From: Clostridiales bacterium GWD2_32_19
Lineage (GTDB): Bacteria > Bacillota > Clostridia > Lachnospirales > UBA12420
Direction: 5' to 3'
Assembly: GCA_001795385.1 (NCBI GenBank)
Contig: MGOU01000030.1
Span: 1-52,118 of the forward strand
DNA: 52,118 nucleotides
This document shows positions 16,685 through 24,558 of this stretch, one piece after another. The position numbers and the translations under genes are program-made. Under the pieces are notes generated by a model. The model searched no databases, had not been told where the DNA came from, and worked only from the letters and a program-made list of their open reading frames with translations. Positions within the stretch are counted from its first letter, which is position 1. The number at the start of each line of letters is the position of its first letter.

Positions 16685-18835
16685 ATGAATGAACTTGAAA
16701 ATAATGAAGAGAAAAACTATCTAGCTAATGTTAGTGAAAAGATAGCAGCAGAAATAGCTGAAAAAAGTGATTTAGTTGAAAGTATGGAAAGCGATATTAT
16801 AGAACTTAAAAGATATATGTGGAATAATCAAAGAGAATTTGATAAGGTTGAGAAAATCGCTCTGGACAATATTCATGAAGAAGAAATAAAAGCAGGTGAA
16901 TTTGAACTAAAAAGACTTCAAGTCTTAAATAGAATAAAGGAATCGCCTTATTTTGGAAGAATTGATTTTGAAGATGAGGAATATAAGGATTTAATGAGTG
17001 TGTATATAGGACTTACAAGTGTAAAAGATGATGATGGGTTTGAAAGTTTGATATATGACTGGAGAGCGCCTATTTCTAGTATGTATTATGAGCATGGAGT
17101 TGGGAAAGCCTGTTACATGGCGCCTATTGGGCAAATAGATGGAGAGATAAAATTAAAAAGACAATACAAAATAGAACATGGGGAGATAAAATATATATTT
17201 GATAATGACTTAAATATAGATGACGAGCTTTTAAAAGAGGCGTTAACTAAGAACACAAGTGAAAAGATGAGGAATATAGTAAACTCAATTCAAAGAGACC
17301 AAAATAGGATAATAAGGAATGAGTCGGATCGCATATTAATCGTTCAGGGGCCCGCTGGGAGCGGGAAAACATCTGTTGCACTACATAGAATCGCATACTT
17401 ATTATATAAAGATGTTGAGACTATAAACTCTAGCAATATACTCATTTTTTCGCCAAGTGATGTATTTAGTAACTATATATCTAGTGTCTTACCAGAACTC
17501 GGTGAAGAAAATGTTTTGCAGACAACATTTAGTAGATATGCAAAAAGGTTTTTGCCACAATACTCAGAAATTGAGAGTTATGTAGGACAAATAGAAAAAA
17601 TGTACCAGGAAAAATCAAATAAAAACATCAAAAGTTTGTGTATACAAGTAAAGATGAATTCAAAGTTTAAAAATATTTTGGACGAGTATATAAAAGGATT
17701 AGAAGGTAAGGTAGAATTTAAAGACCTATTATTAAAAGGCAAGGTAATAATGACGAAAGAAGAATGTACGGAGCTATATACAAATACTTACAGTAACATT
17801 GAGCCTAAGAAAAGAATGTATAAGATAGTTGATAGAGCTTTTATGGTATTTGATGATGGAAATATTGATGAAGAGAAAGAGCGTATAATAAAAGAAATTT
17901 TATATACTCAGGTAAAGAGCGAACTAACTGCAAAGGATTTATATATAAATTTTTATAGAGATGAAAATGTAAAAAAGAAAATAAGCCAAACTTTTGATAT
18001 TAAGGATATAGATGATATGTGTGAGTTTACGATAGATGGCTTAGAAGGAAGAGAAATATGCTATGAAGATGCTATATGTTTACTTTATTTAAAGGGTAAG
18101 ACAGAGGGCTTTTTTGAATCAGAAGGGATAAAGCATCTCATCATAGATGAAGCACAAGACTACAACGAAATGCAGTATGAAATAATAAGAAATGTTTTCA
18201 AAAAATCTAAAATCACAATACTTGGCGATGTAAACCAAGCGATTAACCCATATCTAGAGCATAAAGATTTTTCAAATGTGAAAGAAATTTTTGAAAATAA
18301 AAAGACTAACATTCTAGAGTTGACTAATTGCTATAGATCAAGCTACGAGATAACAATGTTTACAAATGGTTTGCTAAAAATAAAGAATGCAAATCCCATG
18401 AATAGAAAAGAAGGATTACCTAAAATTATAAAGGGTATGTCAAAGGAAAATATATGGGAAGCGATGAAAACGGATTTATCAACCATGTTAGGCAATAAGT
18501 ACGAGCAAATTGCAATTGTTTGCAAATCTATAAAAGATTGCGAAGAGATTTACAGGGTTATGAATGGAAAGTTTGAAACTATGAATTGTGTAAAGCGTGA
18601 GGAAGACATATATAAAAAAGGAATAGTAGTGCTACCATCATACCTAGCAAAAGGACTTGAGTTTGACGGGGTCTTAGTTTACTCACCAGAAGGAAGTAGT
18701 TACATAGATAAGAAGGATAGAAAACTGTTATATGTAGTATGTACGAGAGCGCTGCATGAACTTAAAATATATAATGAAAACAGTGATATTGGACTACTAA
18801 GTGGGATAGATAAGGAATTGTACGAAGAAAGGTAG
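16685..18835 (+). CDS. helD: HelD-like RNA polymerase recycling ATPase (UvrD superfamily)
   Basis: 716 residues. HelD removes RNA polymerase from stalled or post-termination complexes. The N-terminal 80 residues are a charged coiled coil (the arm that enters the secondary channel in known structures). Then come ESPYFGRIDF and YDWRAPISSMYYE, both diagnostic for HelD. Walker A GPAGSGKTS is at 222-230, helicase motif II LIIDEAQDYNE near 485, ILGDVNQAINPY after it, and the C-terminal VVCTRALHEL. ATG 16685 has AAGGAG. A second, divergent HelD lies at 29635 and a scrap of a third at 31915 that matches the 5' end of this gene. Confidence 0.9.
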   Translation: MNELENNEEKNYLANVSEKIAAEIAEKSDLVESMESDIIELKRYMWNNQREFDKVEKIALDNIHEEEIKAGEFELKRLQVLNRIKESPYFGRIDFEDEEYKDLMSVYIGLTSVKDDDGFESLIYDWRAPISSMYYEHGVGKACYMAPIGQIDGEIKLKRQYKIEHGEIKYIFDNDLNIDDELLKEALTKNTSEKMRNIVNSIQRDQNRIIRNESDRILIVQGPAGSGKTSVALHRIAYLLYKDVETINSSNILIFSPSDVFSNYISSVLPELGEENVLQTTFSRYAKRFLPQYSEIESYVGQIEKMYQEKSNKNIKSLCIQVKMNSKFKNILDEYIKGLEGKVEFKDLLLKGKVIMTKEECTELYTNTYSNIEPKKRMYKIVDRAFMVFDDGNIDEEKERIIKEILYTQVKSELTAKDLYINFYRDENVKKKISQTFDIKDIDDMCEFTIDGLEGREICYEDAICLLYLKGKTEGFFESEGIKHLIIDEAQDYNEMQYEIIRNVFKKSKITILGDVNQAINPYLEHKDFSNVKEIFENKKTNILELTNCYRSSYEITMFTNGLLKIKNANPMNRKEGLPKIIKGMSKENIWEAMKTDLSTMLGNKYEQIAIVCKSIKDCEEIYRVMNGKFETMNCVKREEDIYKKGIVVLPSYLAKGLEFDGVLVYSPEGSSYIDKKDRKLLYVVCTRALHELKIYNENSDIGLLSGIDKELYEER

Positions 18836-18912
18836 TATGAAAAAATGAAATGTTTGTAGATGTAAAACAGAGAGAAGTATAAAAAATTCATTTAAACTAC
18901 ACAATTTTGTAC

Positions 18913-18941
18913 TTGATTTTTGAATGTTTTAACGATATAAT
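18913..18941 (+). promoter_or_regulatory. Putative promoter of the secreted repeat protein
   Basis: TTGATT at 18913-18918, 17 bases, TATAAT at 18936-18941. The start codon is 46 bases downstream behind AAAGGAGA. Confidence 0.65.
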
Positions 18942-18987
18942 GTTATTATAAAAAAATCCAAATTTATGAAAAAGGAGAAATTTATTT

Positions 18988-21114
18988 ATGAAAAAAAGTT
19001 TAAGAAGTATGTCTTTTATATTGGCTTTAATATTTATGATTTTTACTACAGTATCGAGTGTTAATGCAGATACATATTATAATACAGACTTAATACATAA
19101 TGCTGTATCAATTAAAATAGGAGGTAACAATGCATTAATTAATGGAGCCTTTAAAGGTATAGACAGTACTAATCCAGATGTAAAACCATATATCTCTGAA
19201 GATAGAACGATGGTGCCAGTAAGGTTTGTTTCTGAAGCTTTTGGTGCGACTGTATATTATGATTCAAAGAATAAAGCAGTAACGATAACATTGGGAAATC
19301 AAATAATAGTTCTTACTATTGGTAACAAAACTATGGTAGTAAATGGCATAGCAGTAGAGATGGATGTAGCGGCTACTATAACTAATGAAAGAACATATAT
19401 ACCTTTAGCATATGTTGCAGAGGGATTAGGAATGAATAAGTTTTATCTTGATGGACTTATAATAATCAGTCCACAAAGTGTAACAGTAAATCAGGTAGCT
19501 GATGCTGAAACTATAAGCTTCTTAAGTTCACAATTAGTAAATCAATCACAACAAGTTGCTCCAACACCAACACAAACACCAACACAAACACCAACACAAA
19601 CACAAGTACAAGTACCATATATTCCGCAAACATATCCAACCGAAACTTATAGAGCAACAGTACAGAAAATAGTTGCTATACCTGTTACTAAAACAATTGA
19701 GGGGCCAAAAGAAACTTCTTCAGAGGTAATAGTTACGGCTTACTATTCAAATGGAGCAACCACAAATGTAACAAAAGAGTGTCAATTTAAATCAGATGAT
19801 GAAGATATTGCGTATGTATCTAGTGCATATAAATTGCAAAGTGGAAATAATGATGGAAAAGTAGATATAACAGTAACATATAAGTACTATGGCCAAGAAG
19901 TTAAGGATACAATTACAGTTATTGTTGATGATGTGACATTAGAAAGAATAGTAGCAACACCTACTAAATATTTCTTTGATGAACTTGATGATGAAGGTGA
20001 TGAAATAACAGTTACTGCATACTATTCAGATGGATCGACAAAAGATGTAACAGAAGATTGTGATTTTGATTCAGAAGATGAAGATGTTGCATATATTGAT
20101 GACGATGACTATACACTTTGCAGTGGTGATGATGAAGGTGAAATAGAAATAACAGTAACATATGAAGAAGATGATGAAGAATGTGAAGATACAATTACAG
20201 TTGAAGTTGAAGAAGATGCTATTAATAATGTAGCATTAGATAAGATAGTTGCTACACCTTCTAGTGAAGATTTTGATAAATTAGATGACGAAGGCAGTGA
20301 TGTAAAAGTTATTGCATACTATTCTGATGGAAGAACACAAGATGTAACAGAAGATTGTAATTTTGAATCAGAAGACATCGATGTCGCATATGTTACTGCT
20401 GACTGTGAACTTCATAGTGGTGATGATGAAGGAGAAGTAGAAATAACAGTAACATATGAAGAAAATGGAGAAGAAGAGGAAGTTATAATTGCTGTTGAAG
20501 TCAAAGGTGATAATGACGATGGTGATGATGATGTGACATTAGAAAAAATAGTAGCAACACCTACTAAATATTTCTTTGATGAATTAGATGATGAAGGTGA
20601 TGAAATAAAAGTTACTGCTTACTATTCTGATGGAAGTTCAGAAGATGTAACAGAAGATTGCGATTTTGATTCAGAAGATGAAGATGTTGCATATGTTGAC
20701 GACGATGAATATACACTTTGCAGCGGTGACGACGAAGGCGAAGTCGAAATAACAGTAACATATGAAGAAGATGATGAAGAATGTGAAGATACAATTACAG
20801 TTGAAGTTGAAGAAGATGGCGATAATGATGTAATATTAGAAAAAATAGTTGCCACACCTTCTAGTGAAGATTTTGATGAATTAGATGACGAAGGTGGAGA
20901 AATAGAAGTTATAGCTTACTATTCGGATGGATCAAAAAAAGATGTAACAGAAGATTGTAATTTCGAAACAGAAGACATAGATGTTGTATATGTTACAGCT
21001 GACTTTGAACTTCATAGTGGTGATGATGAAGGTGAAGTAGAAATAACAATAACATATGTTGAAAATGGAGAAGAAGAGGAAGATACAATAACTGTTGAAG
21101 TTCAAGAAGACTAA
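18988..21114 (+). CDS. Secreted acidic protein: stalk domain plus five Ig-like repeats
   Basis: 708 residues. Signal peptide 1-27 (KK, hydrophobic core, VNA cleavage). Residues about 35-165 are a copper-amine-oxidase-N-type stalk domain (SEDRTMVPVRFVSEAFGATVYYD, TITNERTYIPLAYVAEGLG). A Gln/Thr/Pro linker (TPTQTPTQTPTQT) follows at about 190-210. Then come five bacterial Ig-like units of about 100 residues, each with IVA.P, VTAYYS(D/N)G, a DVT.(D/E)C core and (E/D)ITVTY. Units 2-5 form an A-B-A-B pattern, are very rich in Asp/Glu (DDEGDE, EEDDEECED), and contain one to three Cys each. There is no LPxTG or SLH anchor, so it is released or held non-covalently. Calcium binding by the acidic loops is an inference. 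Confidence 0.85.
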   Translation: MKKSLRSMSFILALIFMIFTTVSSVNADTYYNTDLIHNAVSIKIGGNNALINGAFKGIDSTNPDVKPYISEDRTMVPVRFVSEAFGATVYYDSKNKAVTITLGNQIIVLTIGNKTMVVNGIAVEMDVAATITNERTYIPLAYVAEGLGMNKFYLDGLIIISPQSVTVNQVADAETISFLSSQLVNQSQQVAPTPTQTPTQTPTQTQVQVPYIPQTYPTETYRATVQKIVAIPVTKTIEGPKETSSEVIVTAYYSNGATTNVTKECQFKSDDEDIAYVSSAYKLQSGNNDGKVDITVTYKYYGQEVKDTITVIVDDVTLERIVATPTKYFFDELDDEGDEITVTAYYSDGSTKDVTEDCDFDSEDEDVAYIDDDDYTLCSGDDEGEIEITVTYEEDDEECEDTITVEVEEDAINNVALDKIVATPSSEDFDKLDDEGSDVKVIAYYSDGRTQDVTEDCNFESEDIDVAYVTADCELHSGDDEGEVEITVTYEENGEEEEVIIAVEVKGDNDDGDDDVTLEKIVATPTKYFFDELDDEGDEIKVTAYYSDGSSEDVTEDCDFDSEDEDVAYVDDDEYTLCSGDDEGEVEITVTYEEDDEECEDTITVEVEEDGDNDVILEKIVATPSSEDFDELDDEGGEIEVIAYYSDGSKKDVTEDCNFETEDIDVVYVTADFELHSGDDEGEVEITITYVENGEEEEDTITVEVQED
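19921..21114 (+). repeat. 600-bp higher-order tandem repeat (A-B-A-B, 300 bp each)
   Basis: Inside the secreted protein gene, unit A (from about 19921) and unit B (from about 20221) recur exactly 600 bases later (20521 and 20821). For example, the 50 bases at 19931-19980 match 20531-20580 with one change. A and B are diverged from each other but share their frame. No indel separates the copies, so unequal exchange of a 600-bp block is recent. Confidence 0.9.
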
Positions 21115-21144
21115 TAGCTGAAAATAGCTAAAAATACAAAATTT

Positions 21145-21305
21145 AATCTCTTAGGGGCAATTCCCCGCAGCTCTGCTGCGTGCGTCCTGTCATTGCGAGG
21201 TACGAAGCAATCTTGTACTTAAGCTAAAGGAGAGATTGCTTCGCAAAAAGATGCTCGCAATGACAAATAGATACCCCATAGCTTTGCTGCGGGGAGAATT
21301 CATTG
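21145..21305. repeat. Dispersed palindromic repeat, copy 3 (diverged)
   Basis: It has the same plan as the copies at 4607 and 10694: AATCTC end, an outer arm CCCCGCAGCTCTGCTGCG matching GCTTTGCTGCGGGG, inner arms GTCATTGCGAGG / CTCGCAATGAC and GAAGCAATCT / AGATTGCTTCG, and a GAGAATT end. The outer-arm sequence differs by compensating changes, so the fold is kept while the sequence drifts. Confidence 0.8.
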
Positions 21306-21320
21306 AAAATTAAAAAAAAC

Positions 21321-21349
21321 TTGACAAATGTAATTATATGTATTATAAT
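21321..21349 (+). promoter_or_regulatory. Consensus sigma-A promoter of the second ABC-2 operon
   Basis: TTGACA at 21321-21326, 17 bases, TATAAT at 21344-21349. Transcription would start at about 21356, in front of the structured leader. Confidence 0.85.
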
Positions 21350-21355
21350 ACTAGA

Positions 21356-21475
21356 AATTATAAACTTACGAGTGTACCTAGGCATTGCTGAGCGGTACAG
21401 GCAGAAGCTACACGTATTGGGGAAAAAGCCCAAGCAAGGAGTCGTATAACAACGATTCTTAGCTTGGGCTTTTTT
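21356..21475 (+). ncRNA. Candidate riboswitch or attenuator leader RNA
   Basis: The leader from the expected transcription start to a strong terminator, 29 bases before the ABC ATPase start. Stem GTGTA (21372-21376) pairs with TACAC (21409-21413) around a loop holding CCTAGG, GCTGAGC and GGTACAGGCAGAAGC. Next, TTGGG (21417-21421) can pair with CCCAA (21429-21433). That pairing excludes the terminator arm GCCCAAGC (21428-21435), which otherwise pairs with GCTTGGGC (21462-21469) before T6. The terminator stem extends to about 18 bp. Mutually exclusive hairpins in front of an exporter gene suggest ligand-controlled termination. I cannot assign it to a known riboswitch class. Confidence 0.55.
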
Positions 21476-21504
21476 GCATAGAATTGTATAAAGGAGTGAT
21501 AAAA

Positions 21505-22476
21505 ATGAATGTAATTGAAGTAAAGAATTTAAATAAGCAATTCAAATCTAAAATAAAGGAAGAAGGATTTAGGGGTAGTTTTAAGGCTATGTTTAGTCCC
21601 GAGTATAAAGTAAAAGATGCAGTACACAATCTAAGTTTTAATGTCGAAGCTGGGGAAATGCTCGCTTTTATGGGACCAAATGGGGCTGGAAAGTCGACTA
21701 CTATAAAGATGCTTACAGGGATATTATTTCCTACTTCAGGAGATATAAGTGTTCTAGGACTTAATCCACAAAAGGATAGAAAGAAACTTGCGTATAAGAT
21801 AGGTATGGTTAATGGGCAGAAGTCTCAACTTTGGATGCATTTGCCGGCCATAGATAGTTATAAGCTTTTTGCGAGTATATATGATATAGAAGAAAAGGAA
21901 GCTGATAAACGTATAGCAGAGCTTTCGGAAGTACTTAATCTAAAAGATATAATAACACAGCCAGTAAGAACATTGTCTCTTGGTCAAAGGATGAGATGCG
22001 AGATAGCAGCAAGCCTTATACATAAGCCAGAAATAATATTTTTTGACGAACCTACTATAGGACTTGATCCAGTTGTAAAGCAGGAAATAAGGAAGTTTAT
22101 TAAGGATTTAAACAAAGAATTTAATACGACAGTGTTTTTTACAAGCCATGACATAGGAGACATTGAAAAGCTTTGTAAGAGAGTAATTATAGTGAATAAC
22201 GGTCAGATAGTTCTTGATGATTCTCTTAAAAATTTGAAGTATAATTATTTAAATAAAAAGCTTATAGATGTAAAATTTGATGAGGAAGTTTGTCTTGATA
22301 ATGTTTGCGGCATAGAAATTGTAAAGAAGAAGGGCTTTGATATAAAAATGGAAGTAAATACTAGAGAGAAGAGCATAAAAGAAGTATTAGATTGCTTGCC
22401 ACTTGAGAAGATTGTAGATATAAATATATCGGATATACCTCTTGAGGAAGTTATTGCAGAAATTTATGTGAAATGA
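21505..22476 (+). CDS. ABC exporter ATP-binding protein (second system)
   Basis: 323 residues from ATG 21505 after AAAGGAGTG; an in-frame TTG at 21484 lies before that site and is rejected. Walker A GPNGAGKST, signature LSLGQRMRCEIAASLIH, Walker B IIFFDEPTIGLD and switch His FFTSHDIGD are all present, with a C-terminal domain of about 100 residues. It closely resembles the minus-strand ATPase at 15334 (shared MFSPEYKV/FFSPKFSE segment, GQKSQLW/GQRSQLW). It is first of a three-gene operon controlled by the leader RNA at 21356. Confidence 0.88.
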   Translation: MNVIEVKNLNKQFKSKIKEEGFRGSFKAMFSPEYKVKDAVHNLSFNVEAGEMLAFMGPNGAGKSTTIKMLTGILFPTSGDISVLGLNPQKDRKKLAYKIGMVNGQKSQLWMHLPAIDSYKLFASIYDIEEKEADKRIAELSEVLNLKDIITQPVRTLSLGQRMRCEIAASLIHKPEIIFFDEPTIGLDPVVKQEIRKFIKDLNKEFNTTVFFTSHDIGDIEKLCKRVIIVNNGQIVLDDSLKNLKYNYLNKKLIDVKFDEEVCLDNVCGIEIVKKKGFDIKMEVNTREKSIKEVLDCLPLEKIVDINISDIPLEEVIAEIYVK

Positions 22477-22486
22477 GGTGTGAAAA

Positions 22487-23278
22487 ATGAAAAAGTATTT
22501 TAAAGTAATAAAGATGATGCTACTAAACAACTTGCAATATATGTGGGATTTGGCACTAGGGTCTATTCATTTTATACTTATAATATTTATCTTTGTAAAT
22601 CTGTGGCAGTATTTGTATGGTTCAGGTAAAGCTATGATTTCAGGATATGATATAAGTCAAATGATATGGTATCTAATTGTGACGGAGTTAATAATAATAG
22701 GAACGAAAACTGCCTTAACGAGAGGTGGAATATCAGATGAAGTTAAAAGTGGAAATATATCGTACATATTGAATAAGCCTATAAATTATATTGGGTATCA
22801 GTTCTCGAACTTTCTTGGAGAAGTTATAGCTAAACTAATGTTTTATATTCCATTTAGTTTGGTTATAGGGTTTGTAATGATAGGAGAGTTAAGAAATTTC
22901 AACTTTATTCACCTACCTTTTATAATAATAGTTATAGCACTTGGAATACTAGTAGACTTTTTCTTCAGGTTTGTGGTTGGCCTACTTGCTTTTTGGATTG
23001 AGGATACTAGCCCGTTCTTCTGGATGTACGGAAAGTTTTTGCTTGTATTTGGTGTTTTCTTTCCACCAGATTTATTTCCAAAAATAGTTGCAGATATTGT
23101 AAAGGTTAGCCCTATAGCTGCTATAGTATATGGGCCAGGAAAGATGGTAGTTGATTTTAGTTTTGAGACATTTTGGAGCATAATAATTATTCAAATTATT
23201 TATTTAATATTATCTATAGCTCTTGCGTTCTTTGTCTATCAGAAAGGAGTGAAAAAATTAAATGTTAACGGTGGCTAA
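22487..23278 (+). CDS. ABC-2 type permease (first of pair, second system)
   Basis: 263 residues with six hydrophobic segments. Family features are KVIKMMLLNNLQYMWDLALG at the N-terminus, RGGISDEVKSGNISYILNKPINYIGYQ in the first cytoplasmic loop, and WMYGKFLLVFGVFFPPDLFP. ATG 22487 has GAGGTG; the gap to the ATPase is 10 bases. Its 3' end overlaps the next permease gene by 17 bases. It matches the gene at 14534 in the minus-strand system by position and loop pattern. Confidence 0.8.
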   Translation: MKKYFKVIKMMLLNNLQYMWDLALGSIHFILIIFIFVNLWQYLYGSGKAMISGYDISQMIWYLIVTELIIIGTKTALTRGGISDEVKSGNISYILNKPINYIGYQFSNFLGEVIAKLMFYIPFSLVIGFVMIGELRNFNFIHLPFIIIVIALGILVDFFFRFVVGLLAFWIEDTSPFFWMYGKFLLVFGVFFPPDLFPKIVADIVKVSPIAAIVYGPGKMVVDFSFETFWSIIIIQIIYLILSIALAFFVYQKGVKKLNVNGG

Positions 23279-24056
23279 AAATTATATAAAATTATTGTAC
23301 AAATATAAAGTGCTAAATATATCAGCGGCGATGGAGTATAGGGTGAGCTTTGTACTTCAAATAGTGCTAATGATAATAAGTAACGCCTCGTTTCTTATTA
23401 TATGGGGTGTATTATTTACAGTGAATAAAGATATTGGAGGGTATGGATTTAAAGATGTAATGCTACTTTGGGCAATATCAAGTAGCAGCTTTGGATTTTG
23501 TTATGTGCTTTTTGGAAATGGAAGAAAATTGATGACGCTTATCGTAAATGGAGAGCTAGATGTCTATTTATTGCAACCAAAAAATCTTTTGTTTAATGTA
23601 CTTATATCAGGAACTAGTGTATCAGCTATAGGAGATTTCCTATATGGATTTATTATACTTATCTTACTAGGTGCAGATATAAAACTATGGGCAATATTTA
23701 GCCTGTTTGTAGTAATCGCAGGGGTTATAATGGCTACATTTGGAATAATAATTCATAGCCTAGCATTTTATTTAAACAACATAAAAGAGTTTGTAAGCAA
23801 TATGGAAACATTTATGATTTCGTTTACAATATATCCTGAGGGTATCTTTGGAGATTTTATAAGGATAATGCTATACACCATAGTACCAGCAGGATTTGTG
23901 TCATATATTCCAGTTAGCGTTATGAAACATTTTGACATAAGATTATTCTTGGCAGTTATAGCATTCGCTGTATTTGAAACAATAATTGCGGTTATTATAT
24001 TTAACAAAGGGCTTAAGAGATATGGGTCTGGTAATATGATGAATATGAGAGGATAA
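23262..24056 (+). CDS. ABC-2 type permease (second of pair, second system)
   Basis: 264 residues with six hydrophobic segments. KVLNISAAMEYRVSFVLQ at the N-terminus, NGELDVYLLQPKNLLFNVLISG in the loop, YTIVPAGFVSYIPVSVMKHF and the final FNKGLKRYGSGN fit the PF06182-type permease. It starts inside the upstream gene (ATG 23262, with AAAGGAGTG within that gene), so translation is coupled. Together with the two genes before it, this forms a complete exporter. Substrate unknown. Confidence 0.8.
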   Translation: MLTVAKNYIKLLYKYKVLNISAAMEYRVSFVLQIVLMIISNASFLIIWGVLFTVNKDIGGYGFKDVMLLWAISSSSFGFCYVLFGNGRKLMTLIVNGELDVYLLQPKNLLFNVLISGTSVSAIGDFLYGFIILILLGADIKLWAIFSLFVVIAGVIMATFGIIIHSLAFYLNNIKEFVSNMETFMISFTIYPEGIFGDFIRIMLYTIVPAGFVSYIPVSVMKHFDIRLFLAVIAFAVFETIIAVIIFNKGLKRYGSGNMMNMRG

Positions 24057-24102
24057 TTAAAATTATAGTTGCATTAAATTAAATAGTTTAAGGCAAAAAT
24101 GA

Positions 24103-24131
24103 TTGACAATAAATTATTATAATGATATTAT
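24103..24131 (+). promoter_or_regulatory. Promoter of the trpS T-box leader
   Basis: TTGACA at 24103-24108, 17 bases, TATTAT at 24126-24131. Confidence 0.75.
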
Positions 24132-24164
24132 ACAAAGAATTCTATGAGTCAGAATAGTAAATAT

Positions 24165-24432
24165 AAACATTTTATTCAGCGAGTCGACAGGTGGTGTGAG
24201 GTCGGTATAAGTGTTATATTGAATGGTCTGATGAGAAGTGAGGCGAAATCATTAATTTGAAATTAGCTGCAACCGTGGGCTTTACGTTATAAAAGCAGGA
24301 TATCGAGTAGCCAAGAGTTATTTCCGTATCTGAAAAAGAGGGTTTGCCATATCGGTGAACTAAATAAAGGTGGCACCACGAGAAGTCTCGTCCTATACTA
24401 CATGATCATGTAGTATAGGACGAGATTTTTTT
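24165..24432 (+). ncRNA. T-box leader of trpS
   Basis: The leader contains the conserved T-box sequence AAGGTGGCACCACG at 24367-24380, whose bulge reads the free CCA end of tRNA. It is followed by a perfect 20-bp terminator hairpin (24386-24425) and T7. The G of GTCTCG lies next to the T-box as expected for antiterminator/terminator exchange. A GAATGG sequence at 24221-24226 offers a UGG specifier codon, which fits control by uncharged tRNA-Trp and the downstream trpS; its exact place in the specifier loop is inferred. Stem I seems short. Confidence 0.92.
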
Positions 24433-24466
24433 GTATAAAAATTTATGGGTTTGAGGAGTGATGATT

Positions 24467-24526
24467 ATGGATAGGTATTATAGGATAGGCGGAGTGAGAA
24501 CATGTTGGCGTAGTATTATCACTTAG
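24467..24526 (+). CDS. 19-residue ORF between the T-box terminator and trpS
   Basis: ATG 24467 has a strong GAGGAGTG ribosome site. The peptide is MDRYYRIGGVRTCWRSIIT, ending TAG at 24526, 32 bases before trpS. It contains one Trp, two adjacent Tyr and four Arg. It is transcribed only when the T-box reads through. It could be a second, translational layer of control, a leftover of an older leader, or chance; the good ribosome site argues against chance. Confidence 0.4.
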   Translation: MDRYYRIGGVRTCWRSIIT

Positions 24527-24558
24527 GAATAAAAAATAAGAAAATGGAGGTAATAGTT

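Noticed and set aside
19900-20860. His/Leu-rich or Ser-rich minus-strand ORFs antisense to the secreted repeat protein
   Set aside because: Such long antisense frames follow from the biased Asp/Glu codons of the sense gene (GAT/GAA give ATC/TTC) and repeat with its 600-bp period.
19921-21114. The tandem units as a CRISPR-like or minisatellite array
   Set aside because: The units are 300 bp, coding, in frame and without spacers; they are protein-domain repeats.
24165-24432. T-box leader as a novel riboswitch
   Set aside because: The AAGGTGGCACCACG motif and downstream trpS identify it as a T-box, which is well known.
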